Part shown: positions 9,984 through 18,181 of the stretch, piece by piece
Layout of the letters: every line of letters starts with the position of its first letter
Position numbering within the stretch: the stretch's first letter is position 1
NCBI GenBank assembly: GCA_964023205.1
Contig: OZ026844.1
Span: forward strand, 10,650,790-10,714,789
Source of the DNA: Lutraria lutraria
Taxonomy: Eukaryota; Mollusca; Bivalvia; Venerida; Mactridae
Length of the DNA stretch: 64,000 nucleotides
Direction of reading: 5' to 3'
The notes under the pieces: model-generated
What the model saw: the letters and a program-made list of their open reading frames with translations, nothing else
Told to the model about the DNA's origin: nothing
The model's database searches: none
Translations under genes and position numbers: made by a program

Positions 9984-10470
9984 TTAATTTCAAGAGGAAA
10001 ACTATCAAGATTGGGTTAGAAAGTTAGAAGAATATTTATTAATGAAATAATTGCTATGATAAAAATATGAAAACCACTAACTGTACCCCTCAATCATGAA
10101 GGAAAACAAACAATCAAATATAAATGAGCCATGCTTTTATTAAGTATCAACGTGTATATGATATACAGACGCTTTTTCGTAAAGATAAGCAATAACTGTA
10201 GAAAAAAAATACATGATTGTACTTTTAGTAGAAGGTAACTAATTAGCAATTTTGTTAAGTATTTATATGAAGATGAATTAAACTCATCAAGTGTACTTCC
10301 ACAATCATTTATCTGTTAGAATTGATTGAGGGATACTGTTTGGATAGTTTTAATATTTTCATCACAGCAATTATTTTCAAGCTTGTAAGTCATTGATAGT
10401 TATTATTTAAATTTTCTAACCTAATCTTGATATTTTTACCAGTATTTAAGTGGTTTTCTTCTTGAAATTA
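9984..10470. mobile_element. Long imperfect inverted repeat (foldback, about 490 bp)
   Basis: The left arm 9984-10096 matches the reverse complement of 10323-10470. Shared blocks in order are ttaatttcaagaggaaaac, tatcaagattgggttagaaa, aataattgctatgat, aaaatat and gtacccctcaatca. The right arm has about 17 extra bases after gaaaac and a further insertion in the middle. About 225 bp of spacer separates the arms. Likely an old non-autonomous inverted-repeat element or an inverted duplication. There is no ORF. Confidence 0.7.
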
Positions 10471-10670
10471 GTAAAACACAAACTTTTCTATTTCTGAGGC
10501 TTAACATTTACAATATTAAGATAAAATTTTATCTTTGAGACATCCATAATACAACCAATGACAAATGAATTTGAACCAATATAGGTACTGTTTGTGTCAT
10601 TTTTCATGACATTCAATGATGTAAAAGCATTAATGCACAAATGTTTTGCAGTATACATCTTCTGTCTGTA

Positions 10671-10686
10671 GATGAGTATACTCATC
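10671..10686. repeat. Perfect 16-bp palindrome
   Basis: gatgagtatactcatc equals its own reverse complement. No context supports a function. Confidence 0.6.
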
Positions 10687-12073
10687 AAACAGTAAATTTC
10701 ACTTTAAAAGATAACATCGATGATACAATTTTTGACAGTTGCAATAATTAAATTCAAACTACCTGAATTTGACATTCTATGAGAATTCTATACATACTTA
10801 CGGAATTTTGGATACTTAAGGATGCCCTTAACAAATATAAAGAAGCATTGACCTTCCTCAAAATTTAAGAAAAAAATCACCAGTTTTAAGGAAAATCTTA
10901 AGTTAAAATGTTCTGTGAATATCACTCAAGATTTATTTTAGATTTAAGGAAAATCTCATAGTGTTGATGTTTTTTAAATCAGCTAGTATTTATTTATTAT
11001 TCATTTAAATGTTTATTCTATTTATGTTACAGCTACCTGTGCATATCTGATGCTATAATCTTAACATCTGTCGCATATATAATTAACTAGAGTTGTCACT
11101 TTTACCTTTATTATTTCTATTTTTTTTTTGTTGTTGAGTACATAAATAAGTAATAAACAATAAATTTTATTATCATTGATGAAGACCAATACAGCAGAAA
11201 TGTTTGATATAGAATAAAAATTTATAAAATAGACATGTTAGCATGATATTATTATTACACAATTTAATTTAATAACACAAATCAACCATGTGACTTACAC
11301 ACACATTTTGGCAATAAGGTTTCGGGGCAAACCAAATCAGCATAATTCATACAATGTAGACTGTTTTGATAACACTATAAATGAAAACACAAAATTGGAA
11401 CATAAAAGATTTAAAGTCAATTTTGATTTCACCTATCAATCTACAAACACCACACAACTGTGCATAGCCCTCCATTGGTAAAAAAACCCACAAAATATTA
11501 TTATTTAACAGTCAATAATAACTTATGCATAAAGAAACTACTCACAACAAATCCATAGTCCAATAAATTCACTTTTTAAACAATTATAAAACAGCTAAAT
11601 CTCAAAATTATTTTAAATGTTTCAGAGTGCAATATTTCTTTACACAGCCAATAACCTAATCATGTTTACCTCCAAAAAATAATTGAATCTGATTGGACAA
11701 TTCCCTCTGTGTCCGACAATGAATGGCATGGTTACAACTTCATGGATGACAGTGTGTGTAAAATATAGCCAATGAAATTCTATGTAGTAAATGTAAATCA
11801 TGTCTCAACACAAAACACAAATACCTTTAAGGCACAACAACATGTACTGTTAGGATCAAACATAAGTGTGAATTTCATACAAAGCAAAAATATAATATGG
11901 TAATCTGCACATTTCAACCTCATGTTTTTCTTCTTAACATTTGTTACCCATTGTAAACAATCAAAACGAAAACAGATTCTGATGGTATTAAAAGTTACCA
12001 ATAAATCAAATCAGTACATGCATCAACATTCTCATCTTATCTTTTATACTATTGTAATAAGATGAAAATAATG
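10687..12073. other. AT-rich non-coding stretch
   Basis: No gene is recognised. aactagagttgtcact (11085-11100) resembles the head of the bivalve repeat at 17794. A T-run lies at about 11120-11130. The motif taaggaaaatct occurs twice (about 10889 and 10947). Open frames at 11290-11481 and 11798-12001 have no family motifs. Confidence 0.4.
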
Positions 12074-12146
12074 TACCCGATGCGGGACTCAAACCCAGGA
12101 CCTTCTGCTTGCAAATCAAATGCTTAAACAACTGAGCTAATCCGGC
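12074..12146 (-). tRNA. tRNA-Ala(TGC)-like gene or pseudogene / SINE head
   Basis: The reverse complement folds as a 73-nt cloverleaf: acceptor GCCGGAT/ATCGGGT (six of seven pairs), D arm GCTC/AAGC, anticodon loop TTTGCAA with anticodon TGC, T arm with loop TTTGAGT, and discriminator A. The A box is tagctcagttgt and the B box is ggtttgagtcc, one base off consensus. Mismatches occur at about one pair in each stem (4-69, 13-22, 31-39, 49-65), which argues for a pseudogene or a tRNA-derived SINE head. TTTT follows six bases after the 3' end, so Pol III termination would be possible. No intron is present. Confidence 0.6.
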
Positions 12147-14333
12147 TGGTCAATTCATAGTCAATTAATTTACAGCAATACTGTTACAGTATGTTGAATA
12201 AGGAAGGCCAAATTCATAATGTTTTACATATAACTTATTTTTTTATACCTTTGCCTCTAAACCAGATTTAACAATTTATGTGAAAAAATAGGTAGTAACT
12301 ATATTCACTTCCTAAAGGACTGGTGCTATTAATCAACTAACCAACTCAGTATGTCTTTATTTCTGCAAGTGCAAAATTTGGCGTTTTTAAGATGTTCTCG
12401 ACTGATAAGTTCTTTATTTGCATTTTCATATTTATAAAGCCTGTCACCAAAATAAATCCATGTCCCGCCTCCTTAACTGCCAAAATTTTCAAAGGAAGTA
12501 AGTCTTAACATAATAATCCTAGAGACCAAAACAAATTGGATATGTAGAACCTTTATGGTGAGTAGGTAGGGTAACAAACATTTTTTTTTTCTATTAAGGA
12601 TGGCCTAATTGGTTCACTCTAATTTTCATTAACATATTAATATAAAATGGTTTATTTATGACTTTGAAGCAACTACTTTCAATCGAATTTCTGTCATATT
12701 TCTATGTTATTTGACAATAAATGTATAATATACTGTATATTATACCTTCCACCATGTGGATTTACATTTCTATTTACTCTTACACATTTCTTGTATACAC
12801 AGGATGAACAACTCAGGTATGAATGTCTATCTATTTCATTGATAAATTTGAATGACATATTCTGATTATATTGATTATTTGTTTTTTTAATGGATTAATG
12901 ATATGTATAAGACATTGAATTACTTGATTTATCATTTTCAGATTAGCACTTTACATTCCGGAACTGGTATCTTTCAATAGAAATTGATACAAAGGTTCTG
13001 AGAGAGTTATTTGATGAATATGTGGGACAGATATTATGACATGCTTAATATGAATATTCATCAGTAAATACAGCAGCAGTTTATAAGCCATCATACAAAA
13101 CAACTTGCTGATCATCAGAAGCAGCAGCTTCTCCCAATTGAGACAAAACCAAATTCTGCTAATTAACAAGGAAGGGTCAACAGTCTGTATCAATCAAGCT
13201 AGAGTAAAATTGTACTAACGATGATGATATAAGTCTGCAATGCAAAATTCAAAACCTCAGAGCCACACCCTGTGGGAGCTGCAAATATTCAGAGGTTTAA
13301 TTAATAGTAGATATCAGCTTAGGGAAATTTTGATGGTGTTGTTATAGGGGGGTTGTTGCTCTACAGAGGGCCACTCTGGAGAGGTTGTACTGTATTTCTA
13401 AAGGAATATTTGTCAAAGCTAATGTATGAACAGAACAAATAACCAAACTAGATATAAAATGTAACATTATGTTGGTGTCGGGTTAGAAATGCATGGCTGT
13501 AAGAATATTTGGATAGTAAGTAACAAGATGAGGGTCACTATTTAGTCCAACTAATTAGACTGTTTGTGACAGCAAGACACTTTTTCGATTTGGCCCTGTC
13601 CCATGCAGGCTGAGAGGATGGCCCTTCCTTATTTGTTCAAGAAATCAGACCAACCAAAAAGCTGAATAAGTAAGGCTAGGTCAATATCATGAAAGAGCAA
13701 AATTTTAATCTTAAATATTATTTAAGAATCAAAGTACTGAAAGTACTGTCGGACTTGATTTTTACCATACGAGACAAAAGAGAGAAATGTGTACCCACAT
13801 CGTTCGAGCCCATACAAATATTTTAACATTTAAAATTACGGACCGTTTTTTCATTCATATTGTAATGCAGGTCATATGCATATAGGTAAATGACATAAGC
13901 TAGGGCTTTACTATAGTCCCTTTGCTAAAATTTTAAAATGAAAAAGCCTGATATTGGAAAGTTTAATGATTAGCACAATAATTGAGGACAATTTAATTGC
14001 ATTAAAAACTAGTAAACAACACTTCAGTAACAGTAAATACAAACATTGATTCTTCTGGTTTTAACACAACAGAACATCGTCGCATTGAACACATTCAGGG
14101 TCACTCAAATCAAAAAGGTCCTGACACAGTAGAGTAAGACCTATATGACCTATAGTTAACCCGATGATGCATGAAATTCAGACGTGATTATGTAATTCTA
14201 AATAATCTGGCGTAAAAGGAACTTTTAAACAGTAAATTTTAAAAGCACGCATCCAGTAATTTACGTTCGTATTTAGCGACTCGAATTATTATTCTTAAGC
14301 CGCAGTTTTAATATTCAACCTTCGATAAATCAA
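12147..14333. other. AT-rich non-coding stretch
   Basis: I recognise no gene. It contains a T-run at about 12580-12590 and a 10-bp-arm hairpin at 12723-12745 (gtataatata, 3-nt loop, tatattatac). A possible 3' splice acceptor (ttatcattttcag) ends at about 12941, but it is followed by short frames that stop quickly. The open frame at 12951-13193 (-) has no family motif. Confidence 0.4.
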
Positions 14334-14391
14334 ACTCCCCACATCGGTTACGCTTTGCTACTAGCCACTGCGGGGAGTGAGTCTATAAATA
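14334..14391 (+). promoter_or_regulatory. Possible promoter: hairpin plus TATA box
   Basis: actcccc (14334-14340) pairs with ggggagt (14372-14378), and TATAAATA follows at 14384-14391. A TATA box here would place transcription start near 14415. The only downstream frame from an ATG is 14448-14567 (39 codons), which I do not recognise. The signal is short and may be chance in AT-rich DNA. Confidence 0.2.
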
Positions 14392-14873
14392 GCGATTCCG
14401 TCATCAAAATAACACTAGTTGGTGTGAATACCACGGAATACGATTAAATGAGAATTCGCTTTGTAATATTAAGAAATGTTAGAAAGGCACAAAACACACA
14501 CATCGATGGTAGATTGTTGCAAATGCATGAATACGTCCGTGGAGATTTTTCTGAACTATCGAACTAAGACCGAAAGTAGAACTACTTTTACGGCAAGATA
14601 TTTTATTGGACAGTGAATACGCGGTTTTAATTCTACGCATTTGAAAATCTCATGTATCTACCGACAAGCACTTATTTAGATACATGACTCTTTCCATGTA
14701 GTTACAATAGAATGATTTGAAATGTATTTAGATCTGACACACTTGATTCGGGAAAGATTCCAGATACTTCTATATAAACATACCATTTAGTTGCGCACTA
14801 TTTCCTTTATGTGGCATTCTTTTAACCAAGCTGTTATGGAGTCCAGCGCCAACTATAAGTCAATGATTACAAA

Positions 14874-14901
14874 GGACTTGATTTTGATAAAAATCAAGTC
14901 C
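14874..14901. repeat. Perfect 12-bp hairpin
   Basis: ggacttgatttt (14874-14885), loop gata, and the exact complement aaaatcaagtcc (14890-14901). The half-motif ggacttgattttt also occurs at about 13751. Confidence 0.7.
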
Positions 14902-14985
14902 AAAAACCAACCATGTTATGGAAATTTATATGTACATGTAAAGTTGTAATGTAGCTTTAAAGAAAACATAATGTAGATCTGGGTG

Positions 14986-15055
14986 TGACCGGATGGCTCA
15001 ATTAGCAGACAACATATAGATCTGAGTCCAAATTGAGCCCCGAGCCACACTCTGG
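14986..15055 (+). other. Degenerate tRNA-like sequence (possible SINE head)
   Basis: tggctcaattag from 14994 matches the Pol III A box except one base. About 36 bases on, aattgagcccc is a weak B box. A complete cloverleaf is not evident. Likely a decayed tRNA-derived SINE head. Confidence 0.35.
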
Positions 15056-15724
15056 ACCCTTCTATTCAACTACAGCCCCTATTATAAATTTAGTAATACT
15101 GATGTGAGTGAGTCAAAGTGGTAATTCACTCTCACTCCGTCAGTACATTTTAAACTCCCTTAAAAAACTTCAACCCTGTCAACCCAAATAAAAATTCTTA
15201 TAAAAACAATGCAGGCCATAAGTGCGATCCATGTTCTATACATGTAGATCCACTATGACAGGGCCTGCATCGTAAATACTGTCTAAATATACATCATTGT
15301 ATATCTATATAATAGCTGGGGCGGATTAATTTAATGTTGCCTTTCCAACATCACCGGACAGGGGATTATTGTATATCATATATTTTAAAATAAATCATCC
15401 CTCTGTGTAGAATGACTTCTTATTTGTACAAAGTGTAATTTAATTATTATAACACATTTTTATATAATAATACCATCCCTTTTTAATAAATTATTTTTAT
15501 GGCCCTATAAAGTAAGCCGTTAGTTGCGTTTTCACCTTAAGGTACCAGTATGTTTTTTCTTTTAGTGATTTATTATTTTTAATATTGTTTTAAATACTAC
15601 ACAGAGGGTGATTATGTTCTTTTATGACTACCAGTCCTGTATATCTCATAACTTATAATTAATATACATTAACATAATAAACATTTTAGGTCCTGGGGGT
15701 TATTTTTCATATTCAAACCATCAT
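15056..15724. other. AT-rich non-coding stretch with one foldback
   Basis: Nothing coding is seen. 15209-15270 is a foldback: atgcaggcc pairs perfectly with ggcctgcat, and the inner parts (gatccatg against catgtagatc) are partly complementary. Confidence 0.5.
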
Positions 15725-15900
15725 ACTCTCTGGTATGTTCCAATAAGTCTTCATCAAAAACATACAAATGCGGCTGGCCGCAAAAAAGCGAGTCTGATAT
15801 TTCGATGAAGCAAATAAGCTACATCAGACTCGCTCAAGAGTTTGCATCCTCTTATATAATTATGTTGTAAAAGAGAATGCAAACCACATATCGGAGAGTA
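15725..15900. mobile_element. Nested foldback element with several hairpins (176 bp)
   Basis: The outer arms 15725-15739 (tactctctggtatgt) and 15886-15900 pair at 12 of 15 positions. Between them lie gcggc/gccgc (15770-15781), a perfect 12-bp pair agcgagtctgat/atcagactcgct (15787-15798 with 15823-15834, with a further gatgaagc/gctacatc stem overlapping the arm), and gtttgcatcctctt/aagagaatgcaaac (15840-15853 with 15871-15884, one mismatch). It is non-coding and looks like a compact MITE or foldback element. Confidence 0.7.
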
Positions 15901-15936
15901 CTAAATTTATTATGGTATCCAAGTGGGTTAAAATTT

Positions 15937-15960
15937 AAAAAAAAAAAGAAAAAAAAAAAA
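15937..15960. repeat. A-rich homopolymer tract
   Basis: Near-continuous A run with one G interruption. It could be a decayed poly(A) tail or simple sequence. Confidence 0.8.
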
Positions 15961-16068
15961 GATTTCCTTACTATCCCTCCAAAAAATATGAATATCAGGC
16001 TGGTAGTCAAATTTTGTCTATCCATCTCCAGTTATCCCTTATATAATAGCTAGAATTTAATTCACTGC

Positions 16069-16450
16069 AAAATAGAAAAAACTCATATATTTATTATCAT
16101 ATGTTAACTATTAAGTCTAAAATAGCTGAATTCACTGTTTATATTTAAAATAGCTATATGTTAAAAAAATAGCTACATAATCTTTTATAGTTATAGTTTC
16201 AAAATAGAAGAACTATATTAAAATAAAGTATAAAATTAGTTATAAATAAAGTTAAAATTGTATACAAAATAGTACTCCCCCCCCTAAATAAAATAGTTCT
16301 TCCTAAATATAGTTGTAAATTAAGACACACACACAAACTTTCACTTAAAATAGCCTAAATATGTATAGTTATATTTTTATATAGTAAATTTTTAATCATA
16401 GTTTTTTAAATAACAGGCTATATTTGAAGATAGTAATATTGTTAAAATAG
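16069..16450. repeat. Dispersed AAAATAG motif cluster
   Basis: The heptamer aaaatag occurs nine times: 16069, 16119, 16147, 16166, 16201, 16266, 16290, 16347 and 16444. It is followed by varying bases (ct, tt, cc, aa, tg). Spacing is irregular. The region is extremely AT-rich and also has a C-run (about 16276-16284) and a short (ac)n. Confidence 0.55.
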
Positions 16451-16456
16451 TGAAAG

Positions 16457-16487
16457 CTCGCACATATGGGACTATCCCGGTTGCGAG
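16457..16487. repeat. Hairpin
   Basis: ctcgca pairs with tgcgag, and inside it ggga pairs with tccc around a 3-nt loop. This is a GC-rich island in very AT-rich surroundings. Confidence 0.5.
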
Positions 16488-16754
16488 GATAAACAAACTC
16501 AATAATCTACAGATGACATATTATTCAACAATAGGATGATGACATGAATGACTGAATAAGTACTTTTGCTAATATGTTTTGTAAAAAATAATATGGTTAA
16601 CCTTAAATAATAAATTATAAAATAGTAGGAATACCTGTACCTTGTTGGTAAATGTATGGTATAGATAATAAAAAATGTAAATATATAATGTATGTATTTG
16701 TTGTTTGACAGTGTGTCATAACATTCAAGTAAAATATGGTGAAAATATAAAAAG

Positions 16755-16893
16755 TACTGGTTCTTAATTACTTCAAAAATAAAAGTACTTGTACTGCAGT
16801 ACTGCACTAAAATCTAGTACTGGTACTAGTACTGCATAGTAGGCAAGTAATGGTACTGGTACTGAAGTACTACACTCCTAGTACTGATGCATC
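16755..16893 (-). mobile_element. GTACT-rich segment, possible hAT transposon end
   Basis: The palindromic word agtact/gtact recurs more than ten times. Read on the minus strand, the segment begins cagagatgcatc (ending at 16893) and continues into gtactttta and gaagtaatta motifs. That arrangement resembles non-autonomous hAT elements known from animals. The opposite terminal repeat and an 8-bp target duplication were not found, so it is partial or misassigned. Confidence 0.35.
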
Positions 16894-16928
16894 TCTGGTA
16901 TGCAACTACCTACTTTATAACATAAGAG

Positions 16929-17020
16929 ACATGGTCGGTAATAGGGCTTAAACCCACAACCTTCAATCAGTGAGAGGTTACAGTGATTTGAAGTCAACAA
17001 CCATAACCACTTGACCATGT
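16929..17020 (-). other. tRNA-derived SINE head, class II-like, anticodon-loop TCA
   Basis: The reverse complement contains an A box (tggtcaagtggtt, 17006-17018), an anticodon-type loop CTTCAAA (16987-16993), a variable arm with a perfect aacct/aggtt stem, and a B box ggtttaagccc (16944-16954). acatggt/accatgt (17014-17020 and 16929-16935) bound it as a 7-bp inverted repeat. Long variable arms are typical of tRNA-Ser, -Leu and -Sec. Bivalve SINEs with heads like gtcaagtggtta...gacttcaaatcac are known to me. The acceptor stem does not fold normally, so I call it a SINE head, not a working tRNA. Confidence 0.55.
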
Positions 17021-17022
17021 AG

Positions 17023-17265
17023 GTGGGTGGATGGAAGGTTGTTACTGAATACAGAGATAATCCTATAGCATCTGACAGTGAAGATGAGAGGCGAATAATT
17101 AAAGCAGAAGCTAGAGCTAACAAGAAGGCCAAAGCTGAGAAAGCCAAAACATTTAAAACAAGGAGTTGGCAGTACATTAGCCCATCAAATAGATCAGACA
17201 TCACTGTGTTGAGATATGACCACAACAATAATGTATCAAGAAGTAGACAGGGTCTATGCACAGGA
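17023..17265 (+). pseudogene. Gag-like fragment of a retrotransposon (DIRS/tyrosine-recombinase type suspected)
   Basis: The frame encodes GWKVVTEYRDN, an acidic ASDSEDERR motif, and a lysine/alanine-rich segment (KAEARANKKAKAEKAK), then a basic linker ending SRQGLC. Family knowledge: uncharacterised proteins of invertebrate DIRS-like retroelements carry a GW..V.EY...ASDSEDE..I.KAE block, followed by a CxxC zinc knuckle. Here GLC would be the first knuckle cysteine, and the sequence is cut right after it by the inverted-repeat element at 17266. Upstream it starts abruptly next to the SINE head at 17020. No start codon, no polymerase and no recombinase are present, so it is a scrap. Confidence 0.45.
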
Positions 17266-17401
17266 CCATATAACACCAATAGGCCCAAAAAACAATATCC
17301 GAGCCTCATTCATGACTCGTACATAATAAAAATATGTATATATACAACTGTCTATAAACGAGACTCAGACTATGTTTTTATGGCCTATTGGTGTTATATG
17401 G
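17266..17401. mobile_element. MITE with 20-bp perfect terminal inverted repeats
   Basis: 17266-17285 (ccatataacaccaataggcc) is exactly complementary to 17382-17401. The pairing continues inward imperfectly for about 30 more bases (tccgagcctc against gagactcaga). Total length 136 bp, non-coding. It interrupts the Gag-like fragment. I see no clear target duplication. Confidence 0.8.
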
Positions 17402-17793
17402 ATAAAATTTCAAGGTCCAGTGGACCCTGGACATTAAAAACAGTAGTGTCCATGTAGTGTAATAATACTATCCACATAATATGCATGTCAGTCATTTTAT
17501 AAGCCGCACCCACTGGTACTCTAATAGTACATGTAGGATGGTAGTATAGTGGGAATAATGAGTTTAGATCGGGAATAACTTGTATTTGGAATATATATAT
17601 ATGTATATAATAATAAAGATATAGATATATTACAGTCCACAACTTAAGAAATCAAACAATAGATAAGTACTGATTAAACTTGTTTAAGCTCGAATATAGC
17701 TGAGTATGGGCAAGTAAATAATAAGAAACTAGTATAAGCTCTAAAAAGAGAGCAAGAGAGTCAGCAATAATGAAAGCTGAACAAGGCAAAGGT
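17402..17793. other. Non-coding stretch with AT microsatellite
   Basis: Contains the short palindrome ggtccagtggacc (about 17414-17426) and a TA-rich simple stretch at about 17589-17631. No gene is seen. The Gag-like reading does not clearly resume after the MITE. Confidence 0.4.
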
Positions 17794-18181
17794 AACTAGA
17801 ACTGTCACAGAGGTGACTAATACCCCTGCCGCTGCTTTGCCACAAAGAATGTGACAGTACACTATACGGCTAAGTTCAAGGGGACATAACTCTGAAACGA
17901 GTGGATCACTGGGTATGAAAATTATGTCTTGAATATCTACATTTAATATTGATGATATATTTCAAGTTTCAATTCAATCTCTTGAAAAATGTGGAAGTAG
18001 TTTGCTCCAGAAACTACGAGTGCCATTGTACACTGTATGGCTAAGTTCAAGGGCACATAACTCTGTAATGAGTGAATCGCTGGGAATGAATATTGTGTCT
18101 TGCACGAGTACACTTCATGGTGATAATATATTTCAAGTTTCAGTTCAATCCCTTGAAAAATGTGGAAGTAGTTTGCTCCAC
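17794..18181. repeat. Bivalve interspersed repeat with two 171-bp units
   Basis: The head aactagaactgtcacagagg, tacccctgccgctgctttg and gtgacagt form an 8-bp inverted pair (actgtcac/gtgacagt). Two tandem units follow from 17861 and 18032, 171 bp apart. Shared blocks are ggctaagttcaagg, cataactctg, 'gatgatatatttcaagttt' or a variant, and 'gaaaaatgtggaagtagtt'. The second unit stops at gctcca (18180), where the satellite begins. Known to me as an abundant non-coding repeat of bivalves. Confidence 0.75.

Noticed and set aside
12941..13060. Terminal exon after a ttatcattttcag acceptor
   Set aside because: All three frames after the acceptor hit stops within about 30 codons and no upstream exon is apparent.
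16499..16807. 102-codon open frame (-)
   Set aside because: It runs through the AT-rich and GTACT-rich hAT-like region, and its composition follows the simple repeats.
16878..17309. 143-codon open frame (-)
   Set aside because: It crosses the SINE head and the antisense of the Gag-like fragment, so it is a shadow of those features.
17402..17460. Continuation of the Gag-like protein beyond the MITE
   Set aside because: The residues after 17401 contain no second knuckle cysteine/histidine pattern, so continuation cannot be supported.
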